Source of the DNA: a virus
IMG/VR virus record: IMGVR_UViG_3300021375_000062
Coordinates: 1 to 41,539 of that record
Direction: 5' to 3' (one strand)
Length of the DNA stretch: 41,539 nucleotides
Shown here: piece by piece, positions 23,058 to 32,306 of the stretch
How the letters are laid out: every line of letters begins with the position of its first letter
Position numbering within the stretch: the stretch's first letter is position 1
The notes under the pieces: model-generated
Seen by the model: only the letters and a program-made list of their open reading frames with translations
The model's database searches: none
Told to the model about the DNA's origin: nothing
Position numbers and translations under genes: made by a program

Positions 23058-24248
23058 ATGCCGAATTGGAAAAAAGTCATCACCAGCGGATCTAACGCTG
23101 AATTAAATAGTCTTAACGTATCCACATCATTCACCTCATCGGGTTTAATATACCCAACAGCAGATGGTGATAATGGAGACTTTTTATTTACAGACGGAGC
23201 AGGCAATCTAACATTTCAGCGATCCACAGTATATGCCAATGTAAAAAATGTATCAGGTGTAACATTACCAAAAGGAACACCAATACATGCAACTGGAACC
23301 GCAGGTAATGCTTCTGAGGTTGTAGCGGCATCCTCATCCGTTGCTTCTACAATGCCTGCAACCTACGTACTTAACGAAACTCTAGCAGACGATGCTGAAG
23401 GATTAGCTATTATCACCGGATATATAAATGGCATAAACACATCAGCATTTAGTGAAGGAGATGTAGTGTATGTAGGGGAAAGTGGTGGTTATACGAATAA
23501 TAAACCAAGTGGATCTATAAATTTAATCCAAAACCTAGGAATTGTTAATAAGGTAGATGCTTCCAATGGCTCAGGATACATTTATGGTTCAGGTAGATCA
23601 AATGACGTTCCTAACCTCCCAACTGGTAAGATATGGGTAGGTAATGACTATACAGTTACTTCTTCAATTGTTACTTTAGATGAACCTAATTCACAAGCTG
23701 AAATAACCGGATCATTAGTAGTAACATCCGCAGTAACAGCATCATCATATACCGGATCTTTTGTTGGAGACGGATCCGGAATTTTAAATGTAGTCTCTTC
23801 ATCATATGCAGTAACTTCATCTCATGCACTAAATGCTGGTGGTACCGATACAGTAGTAGTTCAATATGGACATACAAGTGGAAATGCTCTTGGGGATAGT
23901 GCTGATTACTTTATTGGAATGGGTACAACAATGGGTAATACTGGAAATTCATCAATTCAAATAGGAATACAAGCAGGTACATTAGTTAGGGCCGATATTG
24001 CTACTTATAATGCATCTACATTTGGGTCAAGTGAGGCAAGCACAGTTAGTGTCTTTAGTAATAATTTTGCTCAAGAAGATACAATTAGTACAAGTGTTCT
24101 TTTTAATGCAAGACATAGCCTTGTTTCTGTTACAGGATTATCTATTAGTTTAGCTGCAGGTCTATCAGCCATAAAATTGCTTACTCCTGCCTTTACAACT
24201 AACCCAGCAAGTGCTAAAATAAACATAACTCTTTATATAGAAATATGA
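23058..24248 (+). CDS. Tail fibre protein with WKK N-terminus and SYA/SHALN module
   Basis: A protein of 396 residues. Residues 1-13 share the W-K-K-V...S-G-S-N opening of the fibre at 21243. Residues 60-190 form a beta domain (K-N-V-S-G-V-T-L-P-K-G-T-P, then S-E-G-D-V-V-Y-V-G) of a kind seen in phage fibre proteins. Residues 227-262 carry G-S-F-V-G-D-G-S-G and S-S-Y-A-V-T-S-S-H-A-L-N-A-G-G, which recurs in the protein at 27149. The C-terminal 130 residues look like a beta-jelly-roll tip. It overlaps the next gene by four bases. Confidence 0.8.
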   Translation: MPNWKKVITSGSNAELNSLNVSTSFTSSGLIYPTADGDNGDFLFTDGAGNLTFQRSTVYANVKNVSGVTLPKGTPIHATGTAGNASEVVAASSSVASTMPATYVLNETLADDAEGLAIITGYINGINTSAFSEGDVVYVGESGGYTNNKPSGSINLIQNLGIVNKVDASNGSGYIYGSGRSNDVPNLPTGKIWVGNDYTVTSSIVTLDEPNSQAEITGSLVVTSAVTASSYTGSFVGDGSGILNVVSSSYAVTSSHALNAGGTDTVVVQYGHTSGNALGDSADYFIGMGTTMGNTGNSSIQIGIQAGTLVRADIATYNASTFGSSEASTVSVFSNNFAQEDTISTSVLFNARHSLVSVTGLSISLAAGLSAIKLLTPAFTTNPASAKINITLYIEI

Positions 24249-24868
24249 GCGTAACAATATACACATATAAACAACAAGGAAATGGTACAAATAGTTGGCA
24301 CGTTGACATTCATGATTGCGAAACAGAAGATCAAGCAAATAACGGAAATAAAATCTCTCGAAAACTCGTTTTCAATAACCCAACAAAAAAATCCTATTTT
24401 GTCCCTACAGAAACTTTTGAGGGAAATATACTTGCTAGCGGAAATTATATAGGCACTCGAGAGTTTGTAACATCAAGTGCTACAAATGATGATGTATCTC
24501 AAGGAGATATTATTTATTTTGGAAGTGGCACTCCAACACAAGGAAAAGTTGTTTACTTAAAAAATAATGGCCAATGGCAAACAGCAGACTCTTCAGGAGA
24601 AACAGCTAGTAAAGGAATGTTAGGGATTGCTTTAGGTTCTTCCCCAACATCCGATGGAATATTAATAAGAGGAATGTATACCCTAGACCATGATATAGGA
24701 GACACACCTGGCTTACCTTTATATTTAAATTCCGGAGGAAATGCTGGAAGAGCTACCTCCACAGCACCCTCTACATCAGGGCATGTAGTAAGAGTATTAG
24801 GATATACTCTAGGTAGCAATGATGAAATTTGGTTTGACCCTAATAAAACGTGGATTAAATTATCATAA
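24245..24868 (+). CDS. Fibre-associated beta protein
   Basis: A protein of 207 residues, start overlapping the previous stop (ATGA). From about residue 80 it has the same type of beta domain as the upstream fibre (Q-G-D-I-I-Y-F-G; K-G-M-L-G-I-A-L-G; G-L-P-L-Y-L-N-S-G-G; V-R-V-L-G-Y-T-L), ending with I-W-F-D-P-N-K-T-W. This suggests a tip or adhesion domain that works with the upstream fibre. Receptor specificity cannot be inferred. Confidence 0.75.
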   Translation: MSVTIYTYKQQGNGTNSWHVDIHDCETEDQANNGNKISRKLVFNNPTKKSYFVPTETFEGNILASGNYIGTREFVTSSATNDDVSQGDIIYFGSGTPTQGKVVYLKNNGQWQTADSSGETASKGMLGIALGSSPTSDGILIRGMYTLDHDIGDTPGLPLYLNSGGNAGRATSTAPSTSGHVVRVLGYTLGSNDEIWFDPNKTWIKLS

Positions 24869-24878
24869 AAGAAATAAA

Positions 24879-25247
24879 ATGGCAGAATATACTACACAAG
24901 AGTTACAAGAAATGTTGGACCAACAAATGATAGATGATTTGGAAGCATCTGTTGTAATGACAGAACTTGAAACTTTTATTGAAGATGTTAATACTTCAGA
25001 AGATTTAGAAACACTCCCAATTAGAATTGACAATGTCATTGTAGGACACATTTTAAAATCTAATCTATTAGATAAAAAATATATAGAACAAAGACATTAC
25101 CTTGAAGAAACAGAAAATGGGGAAATAGTAAGCAGAGCAGTCTCAGGAAAAACCTTTATTACAGGATCATATTTAGACCCTATAGTGAACCCTCACATGA
25201 AAATAGTTGGTACTAGAGAAAAAGATAGAACAGTTTTAAAAGGATAA
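24879..25247 (+). CDS. Small acidic protein in the fibre cassette
   Basis: A protein of 122 residues. The ATG at 24879 has an A-rich leader; an in-frame ATG at 24819 would overlap the fibre gene and is not favoured. The N-terminal half is a helical, acidic region (E-L-Q-E-M-L-D-Q-Q-M-I-D-D-L-E), the rest is mixed. It resembles a fibre assembly chaperone in size and position, three bases before the spike gene, but no family is recognised. Confidence 0.65.
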   Translation: MAEYTTQELQEMLDQQMIDDLEASVVMTELETFIEDVNTSEDLETLPIRIDNVIVGHILKSNLLDKKYIEQRHYLEETENGEIVSRAVSGKTFITGSYLDPIVNPHMKIVGTREKDRTVLKG

Positions 25248-25250
25248 ACT

Positions 25251-26876
25251 ATGGCAGCAATATATTACGTAAGTGCACAAACCGGAAATGATTCAAATAA
25301 TGGAACATCTGTGGGAACTTCAAAAGCAACTATCCAAGCAGGACTAGACTTAATTTCAGAAGCAGGAGATATAGTATATATTGCTCCTGGAACTTATAGA
25401 GAGATTGTAGATTTAACAAGTGCTGTAAATGGTAGTGCAAATGACCATATTAAAATCATAGGGGACCCAGACTGCGAGATTTTTACTAGTGAAGAAAAAG
25501 GAGTAATTAGATTAACTCATACTAATAGCCAAGACCTAGGAGCACAATCTAATTCAGCCACAAATATATTTTACGTAAACAAATATTATGTGGAAGTACA
25601 TAACTTCCACATAGATGGAGGGGGTCATGACTTTCAAGGTACCCTTAACTCTCAAAAAATATCATATGCTTTGCGTGCCCAAGCAGAGGGCCGTGCAAAC
25701 GCCTTTAATTGCATTGCCCAAAACGCAGGATGGTGTTATTATAGAATGAATACATTTAATTGTATATCTGTCGGGGGTGAGTATGGGTATTATGAAGGAA
25801 AAAAACACGTAAATTCAATTTCTATAGGTGGGTATGCTGGATTTTATAGAGGGGATTATATTATTGATTGTTTAGGTATAGGTGGAGGAATATCTAGTTT
25901 TTGGTATTGTGATGAGGTTTATAACTCTTGTGCAATAGGAGGAAATAATGGTTTTAGAGGCAGTTCAGGAGATTTAATATTAGATTCACTAGCAATAGCC
26001 ACAGTATCCGGATTTAATGGAATTAGTACTACTTCGGGTGCTATAATTAGTGGAAGTCATTCTGCAGGTAGTAGATTTCCTTTTTACAGAGGAAAAGTTA
26101 GCAACTGTTCAATAGGTCCTGGCCATGCACGACTAAATACATCAACTGGTACATTCCCTAACTCATCTACATTTACTATTGGAGATAATAATGTAATACT
26201 AGGTAAATCAGTGTTATATTCATACTCTCACTTAAGGGATGTTGCAAGAGTCTTCAAACCTGATTTATTAAATGAAGGATTAAGAGGAAGAAGTGACTCG
26301 GATAATAATGCTACTCGAGAATGGAATAGTGGAAATATCCCTATGCCTTCAATAAAAATAGATACCGATATATTAGGTCACCCACGTGAAATGGGTTTAA
26401 CCACAACTGAACTACACCAACAAAACTCTAAACAATCCCAAAGAGATATAGGTCCTTGGGAATTTTCTACTGTAACATATACTAGTTCATACTCCCAATC
26501 AGAGGGTGGAATCTCAATATTTGGAGAAGGACTCCATTCTTTTTCCATACCTGTAGCTTCTGGATCAGCAGTTACCGCAAGTGTTAATACTAAATGGAAC
26601 TCCACCCACGACACCCAAAAACCAGGGTTGGCTTTTAGATATGAATCAGGATACCCTTCATCATCAATTATGTCAATAGATACAGGGCAACAATACTACA
26701 CTGGATCTCAACTAGATATAGTTTCATCCTACTCTACAGCGGGGGTAAACACATGGCAAAACATATCAATTAGTATACCACCAAACGATAAAAACCAAAT
26801 ATATCAATTACAATTAAAATCAGGAAATACCGGATCTAGTAACACATCAATATTTAGTGATTTAGAAATAACATGA
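25251..26876 (+). CDS. Tail spike with right-handed beta-helix
   Basis: A protein of 541 residues. The opening Y-Y-V-S-A-Q-T-G-N-D-S-N-N-G-T followed by A-G-D-I-V-Y-I-A-P-G-T-Y-R is the classic start of pectate-lyase-like parallel beta-helix proteins. Residues about 100-310 contain many short turns with Gly, Asn and Cys (N-C-I-A, N-C-I-S-V-G-G, D-C-L-G-I-G-G, S-C-A-I-G-G), as in beta-helix coils. The C-terminal 130 residues look like a beta-sandwich binding domain. Likely binds or degrades a surface polysaccharide; no catalytic residues can be assigned. Confidence 0.85.
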   Translation: MAAIYYVSAQTGNDSNNGTSVGTSKATIQAGLDLISEAGDIVYIAPGTYREIVDLTSAVNGSANDHIKIIGDPDCEIFTSEEKGVIRLTHTNSQDLGAQSNSATNIFYVNKYYVEVHNFHIDGGGHDFQGTLNSQKISYALRAQAEGRANAFNCIAQNAGWCYYRMNTFNCISVGGEYGYYEGKKHVNSISIGGYAGFYRGDYIIDCLGIGGGISSFWYCDEVYNSCAIGGNNGFRGSSGDLILDSLAIATVSGFNGISTTSGAIISGSHSAGSRFPFYRGKVSNCSIGPGHARLNTSTGTFPNSSTFTIGDNNVILGKSVLYSYSHLRDVARVFKPDLLNEGLRGRSDSDNNATREWNSGNIPMPSIKIDTDILGHPREMGLTTTELHQQNSKQSQRDIGPWEFSTVTYTSSYSQSEGGISIFGEGLHSFSIPVASGSAVTASVNTKWNSTHDTQKPGLAFRYESGYPSSSIMSIDTGQQYYTGSQLDIVSSYSTAGVNTWQNISISIPPNDKNQIYQLQLKSGNTGSSNTSIFSDLEIT

Positions 26877-27118
26877 TATTAAAAAACGGAACTGTCCATA
26901 ACATAGCATCTGCTAATAATATTACATCAAATCGAGGAAAATTTATTTTTAAGAATGGTACAGTATCATCTGTATTAACCTATAAAAAAATAATATCACC
27001 CCAACAATCATCACCACAAGGGTATCCTCATTTAGTATTAAGTGTTGATTCTAGCAACATAGCTAGCATAAGTGGAGCTTCATTATCTTCTATTAGCAAT
27101 ATATCTGGCACAGAATAA
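26873..27118 (+). CDS. Small spike-associated protein
   Basis: A protein of 81 residues, overlapping the spike stop by four bases (ATGA), so probably translationally coupled. It contains two copies of a K-N-G-T-V unit (4-8 and 27-31) and a Ser-rich C-terminus. No family recognised; perhaps a capping or accessory piece of the spike. Confidence 0.65.
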   Translation: MILKNGTVHNIASANNITSNRGKFIFKNGTVSSVLTYKKIISPQQSSPQGYPHLVLSVDSSNIASISGASLSSISNISGTE

Positions 27119-27128
27119 AATACTTATA

Positions 27129-27138
27129 ATATTTATAA
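27129..27138 (+). promoter_or_regulatory. Late-type element ATATTTATAA before the repeat-containing fibre gene
   Basis: An exact copy only 10 bases before the ATG at 27149, the shortest spacing in the series. If it is a -10 promoter box, the transcript would be almost leaderless. Confidence 0.55.
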
Positions 27139-27148
27139 TAAAAATTAA

Positions 27149-27946
27149 ATGGCTAATACTTTATCAAAAACAGGAATAACTACAGGAAATACTGTTAAAA
27201 CTGGGCATGTAACACAATCTGTGGATGCCTTCACTGGTACTGAAGCATATAATATCACCATTTCAGGTTCTTTAACTTTAGGGAGTGGAACTTCAATGGC
27301 AGGTACAGCTTCTTACGCTGTTACTTCTTTATCTTCATCCCATGCCTCGTTTGCCAACACCTCTACCTCTGCATCTTATGCTAACACCTCTACCTCTGCA
27401 TCTTATGCTAACACCTCTACCTCTGCATCTTATGCTATAACTGCATCGCATGCCTTAAATGGAGGAGGAGGAGGAGACACTTTCCCCTTCACAGGATCTG
27501 CAATAATCTCAGGAAGCTTAACAGTAATAGGAGATTTAAACTCCCCTTATACTTCTATAAATAATTCATCAGGTATAAATTCATCAATTGAAAGTGTTGG
27601 ACATGCCGGAGGGATTATATGGGTAGATTTAGGACAAAGCGCAACCAACGACATCAGATTAAATTTAGATACTATTCCTACAATACCAACAACCTATACT
27701 TTTCTATTTTCATCCCCCACACCAGGAGCTAATGCAAATTTTAGATTGACTCAAGGTAATAATAAAGCATATGGAAATATTCTTAGTGCTGCTGGGGGAC
27801 TAGGACAATTTATTTCTGCATCTGGTCAAGTCCAATCAAACAATGCAAGACCATTCCCTGATACTAAAATTGAACTAGCCAGCTATTCAGATGGTTGGAA
27901 TATCCAGATATACACAGCAACAGGAAGTGATTGGGCTCTTTCTTAA
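27149..27946 (+). CDS. Fibre protein with three identical 9-residue repeats
   Basis: A protein of 265 residues. Residues 70-96 are three exact copies of N-T-S-T-S-A-S-Y-A, followed by I-T-A-S-H-A-L-N-G-G-G-G-G-D, the same S-Y-A/S-H-A-L-N module as in the fibre at 23058. The C-terminal half (130-265) is a globular beta domain ending in G-W-N-I-Q-I-Y-T-A-T-G. The repeated segment probably forms a shaft of adjustable length. Positioned between the spike and the sheath genes. Confidence 0.75.
   Translation: MANTLSKTGITTGNTVKTGHVTQSVDAFTGTEAYNITISGSLTLGSGTSMAGTASYAVTSLSSSHASFANTSTSASYANTSTSASYANTSTSASYAITASHALNGGGGGDTFPFTGSAIISGSLTVIGDLNSPYTSINNSSGINSSIESVGHAGGIIWVDLGQSATNDIRLNLDTIPTIPTTYTFLFSSPTPGANANFRLTQGNNKAYGNILSAAGGLGQFISASGQVQSNNARPFPDTKIELASYSDGWNIQIYTATGSDWALS
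27356..27436 (+). repeat. Three perfect 27-bp tandem repeats in a fibre gene
   Basis: Copies at 27356-27382, 27383-27409 and 27410-27436 are identical. The unit is in frame (nine codons), so gain or loss of copies keeps the reading frame and changes shaft length. Confidence 0.95.
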
Positions 27947-27975
27947 TTAAGTTTTAAATTCATAAAAATAAAAAT

Positions 27976-28248
27976 ATGCCAATTGTTACAGAAAAAAATA
28001 GTTTAACAAAAGAAGAATTAAATACGTTACGTTCGTTACAACAAGATTTTCAAAACATTCAATTTGAATTAGGAGAAATTGAAGTTGTTAAAATACAAAT
28101 AGAGGAAAGATACGAAAGTGTTAAAAAAACTCTAAAAGAAACCCAAGTAAAAGAACAATCTTTTACAAACTCTTTAAAGGAAATTTATGGAGATATTTCA
28201 TTAAATGTTGAAAATGGAGAGTTTTCTAAAATATCCCAAAATTCTTAA
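27976..28248 (+). CDS. Small coiled-coil protein before the sheath genes
   Basis: A protein of 90 residues, almost entirely one helix with heptad spacing (L-R-S-L-Q-Q-D-F-Q-N-I-Q-F-E-L-G-E-I-E), ending in Y-G-D-I-S-L-N-V-E-N-G-E. Similar short coiled-coil proteins occur in fibre regions of T4-like marine phages. It has an A-rich leader and no recurring element of its own. Function unknown; fibre assembly is a guess. Confidence 0.65.
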   Translation: MPIVTEKNSLTKEELNTLRSLQQDFQNIQFELGEIEVVKIQIEERYESVKKTLKETQVKEQSFTNSLKEIYGDISLNVENGEFSKISQNS

Positions 28249-28258
28249 ATATTTATAA
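28249..28258 (+). promoter_or_regulatory. Late-type element ATATTTATAA before sheath gene 1
   Basis: An exact copy overlapping nothing, directly after the previous stop, 14 bases before the ATG at 28273. Confidence 0.6.
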
Positions 28259-28272
28259 ATAAAACATATTAG

Positions 28273-29991
28273 ATGGCCGAAACTATATTATCTCCTGGAG
28301 TAGTAACCAATGAAAATGACCAATCATTTATTACCCAACAACCCATTGAAGCAGGGGCTGCCATTATTGGTCCTACAGTAAAAGGTCCTGTTGAAAGACC
28401 TACAATTGTAACAACTTATTCTGAATATGTAAACACATTTGGTACTTCACTTATTAGTGGAAGCCAAGACTACACATACTTTACTTCAATTTCAGCATAT
28501 AACTATTTTAATAACGGTGGGACTTCATTGTTAGTAAATCGTGTTACAAGTGGCTCTTTCACACCTGCTACTAGTTCATTTATTTCTGGTAGTGACGGAA
28601 CCTTAGGAACAATATTTAACCTTGAAACTATATCTGAAGGAATCATTATGAATAGTGATTCTACTGAAAATGCAGATGGGTCTATACCTTCTGGATCTTT
28701 AGATAATGTAAGATGGCAGATTGTTTCCCCAAATACATCTTCTGGTACTTTTACTTTATTAATCCGAAGAGGAGATGATGACAGAATTTCACCTGTAGTA
28801 TTAGAAACATGGGATAATTTATCACTTGACCCAACTGAACCTAACTATATTGAAAAAATCATAGGTAACCAAACTACTACAATAGCTACGGACGGCTCAG
28901 ACACTTATATCCAATCTTCAGGCACTCACCAAAACCAATCCAGATACGTTAGAGTTAGTCAAGTAAATAAAAGAACACCTTATTATTTAGATAATTCTGG
29001 AGACCCAGTAACAGCATATACCTCATCAATTCCAATAGCATCAAGTGGTTCTTTTGGAAGTGCTATAGGATCAAACATTTCTACAACTGAAGGAAAATAT
29101 TATGATGCTATAACTGATACTAACACACAAGGGTTAGTAGCTTCTGATTATACTCAAACCATAAACCTTCTCACTAATAAAGATGAATATCAATTTAAGT
29201 ATATTTCAACACCTGGATTAGTTAGAGACTTTGCTTCTCATGCCTCAGTAGTAAATTCATTAATTACAAAATGTCAAGAAAGAGGTGACACAATGGCTAT
29301 AGTTGATATGTTAGATTACAATGCTAATATATCTGAAGTAGTAAGTGAAGCATCTACTGTAAACAGTTCATATGCTGCTACTTACTGGCCTTGGCTACAA
29401 ACACTCGACCCTAACACAGGACAACAAGTTTGGGTACCTGCTTCAACAATGATGCCAAGCATCTATGCCTTTACAGATTCAATCTCTGAACCATGGGTTG
29501 CACCCGCAGGTATTAATCGTGGAACATTATCTACAGTAATTAAAGCAGAAAGATTTTTAACACAAGGAAATAGAGATACTTTATATGAAGCTAATATAAA
29601 CCCAATTGCTACATTCCCTAATTCAGGAGTAACAGTATTTGGGCAAAAAACACTTCAGAAAAAGAAAAGTGCTTTAGATAGAGTAAACGTACGTCGTTTA
29701 TTAATTGAGTTAAAATCAACAATAAAACAAATTGCAGATGCTTTAGTATTTGAACAAAATACTGTAGCAACACGTAATGATTTTGTATCTCAAGTAAACC
29801 CATACCTTTCCTCAGTACAACAAAGACAAGGTCTATACACATACAGAGTAGTAATGGACGAAACAAATAATACCCCAACAGTAATTGATAATAACCAACT
29901 TGTTGGCGCTATTTATCTCCAACCTGTAAAAACTGTTGAGTTTATAGTACTAGATTTCAATGTTACCCAAACAGGAGTAACTTTTGAATAA
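28273..29991 (+). CDS. gp18: Tail sheath protein, copy 1 (T4 gp18-like)
   Basis: A protein of 572 residues (T4 gp18 659). It forms the contractile sheath. S-P-G-V-V-T-N-E-N-D at the start, A-A-I-I-G-P-T-V-K-G-P-V-E, A-Y-N-Y-F-N-N-G-G, then late motifs W-V-A-P-A-G-I-N-R-G and A-L-D-R-V-N-V-R-R-L-L-I-E-L-K mark the sheath family. It is colinear with the next gene along the full length, including a 28-base identical stretch in the DNA, so the two are paralogues. Which copy builds the main sheath cannot be told from sequence. Confidence 0.95.
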   Translation: MAETILSPGVVTNENDQSFITQQPIEAGAAIIGPTVKGPVERPTIVTTYSEYVNTFGTSLISGSQDYTYFTSISAYNYFNNGGTSLLVNRVTSGSFTPATSSFISGSDGTLGTIFNLETISEGIIMNSDSTENADGSIPSGSLDNVRWQIVSPNTSSGTFTLLIRRGDDDRISPVVLETWDNLSLDPTEPNYIEKIIGNQTTTIATDGSDTYIQSSGTHQNQSRYVRVSQVNKRTPYYLDNSGDPVTAYTSSIPIASSGSFGSAIGSNISTTEGKYYDAITDTNTQGLVASDYTQTINLLTNKDEYQFKYISTPGLVRDFASHASVVNSLITKCQERGDTMAIVDMLDYNANISEVVSEASTVNSSYAATYWPWLQTLDPNTGQQVWVPASTMMPSIYAFTDSISEPWVAPAGINRGTLSTVIKAERFLTQGNRDTLYEANINPIATFPNSGVTVFGQKTLQKKKSALDRVNVRRLLIELKSTIKQIADALVFEQNTVATRNDFVSQVNPYLSSVQQRQGLYTYRVVMDETNNTPTVIDNNQLVGAIYLQPVKTVEFIVLDFNVTQTGVTFE

Positions 29992-29998
29992 AAATATA

Positions 29999-30008
29999 AT
30001 ATTTATAA
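29999..30008 (+). promoter_or_regulatory. Late-type element ATATTTATAA before sheath gene 2
   Basis: An exact copy seven bases after the first sheath gene and 22 bases before the ATG at 30031, so each sheath copy has its own element. Confidence 0.6.
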
Positions 30009-30030
30009 TAAAACAAATTACTAATATAAA

Positions 30031-31740
30031 ATGGCAAACTTTTCAGCATCACCAGGAGTGTCTCTTAATGAAATCGATAACACATTTATTTCACCAATCC
30101 CTGTTAAAGTAGGAGCAGCAATAGTAGGACCAACTGTTAAAGGACCTGTAGAAATTCCAATAGTAGTAACCTCATATTCAGACTATAAAAATAGATTTGG
30201 TGGTTCACTTATAAGTGGAAGTGATACTTATTCTTATTTAACATCAATTGCAGCATATAACTACTTCAATAATGGAGGAGAAACATTATTAGTAGCTAGA
30301 GCAGCATCAGGTTCATTTACCGCTGCTACTTCAACTACAATCCCCAACTCTATCTCAGCAACATCTTCTTCATTTGCCTTAGAAACTATTTCTGAAGGAA
30401 TTATCATGAACAGCTCAGGAACATTAAGTGCTGATGGTTCATTAGCTGGAGGTACAGATGATAATGTTAGATGGGAAATTACAAACTCAAACACAGGATC
30501 AGGTACATTTAATGTATTAGTTCGTCAAGGTAATGATAGAACAAATAAAAAAGTTGTTCTTGAATCATTTACAAACGTAAATTTAGATCCAAATTCCCCT
30601 CGATATATTGCAAGTGTAATTGGTGATCAAGTAGTTTCTTACAACTCAACCGAAAATCAAATAGATATTACTGCTGGTTCATTTCCTAATAATTCAAGAT
30701 ATGTACGAGTTAAAAATATAACTCCTACCCCAAATTATTTAGACAACTCTGGAACAGCTGTTACAGCTTATACAGCCTCTATCCCAGTAAACGGATCAGG
30801 TTCATTTAGTGGAGCAACAGGTGATGTTGCACCAGGAGCTAATTTCTATGAAAATATAAATTCCACAAACACCCAAGGATTAGTTTCAGATAACTACACT
30901 AATATGATTAATCTCCTTTCAAACAAAGATGATTATTCATTCAACGTATTATTAACACCTGGATTAGTAAATTCAGCTGCTACACATACAAGTGTAATTA
31001 GCTCAGCTATAACAAACACACAACTACGTGGAGACAGCATTTATGTAGTTGATATGGTAGGATACGATGGAACGTTAGCTGAAGCAGTTACACAAGCACA
31101 AACACGAGATAACTCATACGCTGCTACTTACTGGCCTTGGCTACAAATTCAAGACCCAGAAACAGCAAAACGTGTATGGGTTCCTGCCTCAACAATGATT
31201 GGAGGAGTTTATGCTCACACAGATAAATCATTTGCACCTTGGTTTGCACCAGCAGGTATTAACAGAGGAGGTTTAGGATCTGTAATTAGAGCTAAAAATA
31301 AACTATCTCAAGCAAATAGAGATGAACTATATTCTAACAATGTTAACCCAATTGCAACATTCCCAAGAAAAGGAATTGTAGTATTTGGACAAAAAACACT
31401 ACAAAAAGCAGCATCAGCTCTTGATAGAGTAAATGTTAGAAGATTGTTAATTGAATTAAAAACATTCATTGGACAAACAGCAGATAATTTAGTGTTTGAA
31501 CAAAACACAATTACAACTAGAAATTCATTTTTAGCACAAGTAAATCCTTATTTAGAGAGTATTAAACAAAAACAAGGATTATATGCTTTTAAAGTAGTTA
31601 TGGATGATACTTTAAATACACCGGATGTTATTGATAGAAATCAATTAATCGGTCAAATTTACATCCAACCAACTAGAACAGCAGAATTTATTAACCTAGA
31701 TTTTATTTTACAACCAACAGGAGCTGAGTTTTCTGCTTAA
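30031..31740 (+). CDS. gp18: Tail sheath protein, copy 2 (T4 gp18-like)
   Basis: A protein of 569 residues, paralogous to the preceding gene. It shares N-terminal S-P-G-V-S-L-N-E-I-D, A-A-I-V-G-P-T-V-K-G-P-V-E, A-Y-N-Y-F-N-N-G-G, W-F-A-P-A-G-I-N-R-G-G and A-L-D-R-V-N-V-R-R-L-L. Differences concentrate in the middle domain (about residues 100-270), the part of sheath proteins usually exposed on the outside. The tail tube gene follows, as in T4, so this copy is in the canonical gp18 position. Confidence 0.95.
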   Translation: MANFSASPGVSLNEIDNTFISPIPVKVGAAIVGPTVKGPVEIPIVVTSYSDYKNRFGGSLISGSDTYSYLTSIAAYNYFNNGGETLLVARAASGSFTAATSTTIPNSISATSSSFALETISEGIIMNSSGTLSADGSLAGGTDDNVRWEITNSNTGSGTFNVLVRQGNDRTNKKVVLESFTNVNLDPNSPRYIASVIGDQVVSYNSTENQIDITAGSFPNNSRYVRVKNITPTPNYLDNSGTAVTAYTASIPVNGSGSFSGATGDVAPGANFYENINSTNTQGLVSDNYTNMINLLSNKDDYSFNVLLTPGLVNSAATHTSVISSAITNTQLRGDSIYVVDMVGYDGTLAEAVTQAQTRDNSYAATYWPWLQIQDPETAKRVWVPASTMIGGVYAHTDKSFAPWFAPAGINRGGLGSVIRAKNKLSQANRDELYSNNVNPIATFPRKGIVVFGQKTLQKAASALDRVNVRRLLIELKTFIGQTADNLVFEQNTITTRNSFLAQVNPYLESIKQKQGLYAFKVVMDDTLNTPDVIDRNQLIGQIYIQPTRTAEFINLDFILQPTGAEFSA

Positions 31741-31755
31741 AAACCTAAATAGTTA

Positions 31756-31765
31756 ATATTTATAA
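31756..31765 (+). promoter_or_regulatory. Late-type element ATATTTATAA before the tail tube gene
   Basis: An exact copy 15 bases after the sheath stop and 27 bases before the ATG at 31793. Confidence 0.6.
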
Positions 31766-31792
31766 TTAGAACATTAATAACAACAATATAAA

Positions 31793-32281
31793 ATGGCAGT
31801 ATTAGATCCAAACGAAATATTTTACACAGCTTTTGAACCAAAACAAACTAACAGGTTCATCTTATACATTGATGGTATCCCATCATATTTGGTGAAAGGA
31901 ATGGGAGCAGTCTCAGTATCACAAGGTAGTGTAGCGTTAAACCACATCAACGTTCAAAGATACGTAAAAGGTAAGACAAAGTGGGACCCAATCTCATTCA
32001 CATTATTCGACCCTATTACACCTTCAGGTGCACAGTCAGTAATGGAGTGGGTACGTTTACATCATGAATCAGTAACAGGTAGAGATGGTTACTCTGATTT
32101 TTATAAAAAAGATTTAACATTCAATGTTGTAGGACCTGTTGGAGACATCGTTTCTGAATGGATTGTTAAAGGGGCTATGATTACAACAGCTACATTCGGA
32201 GAATACAATTGGGATGATGATGGTACTGCTGTAAACATTTCAATGACAGTACAACCAGATTACTGCGTACTTAACTACTAA
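31793..32281 (+). CDS. gp19: Tail tube protein (T4 gp19-like)
   Basis: A protein of 162 residues, matching T4 gp19 (163). It polymerises into the inner tube. F-E-P-K-Q-T-N-R-F-I-L-Y-I-D-G-I-P at 15-31, K-W-D-P-I-S-F-T-L-F-D-P-I-T-P-S-G at about 63-79 and the ending M-T-V-Q-P-D-Y-C-V-L-N-Y are typical of tube proteins in this group. It follows the second sheath gene and is closed by a terminator. Confidence 0.95.
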   Translation: MAVLDPNEIFYTAFEPKQTNRFILYIDGIPSYLVKGMGAVSVSQGSVALNHINVQRYVKGKTKWDPISFTLFDPITPSGAQSVMEWVRLHHESVTGRDGYSDFYKKDLTFNVVGPVGDIVSEWIVKGAMITTATFGEYNWDDDGTAVNISMTVQPDYCVLNY

Positions 32282-32306
32282 AAGAAAAAACATAAAAAGT
32301 AAAGAA

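Noticed and set aside
27356-27436. CRISPR-like array
   Set aside because: The repeats are directly adjacent without spacers and are in frame in a fibre protein.
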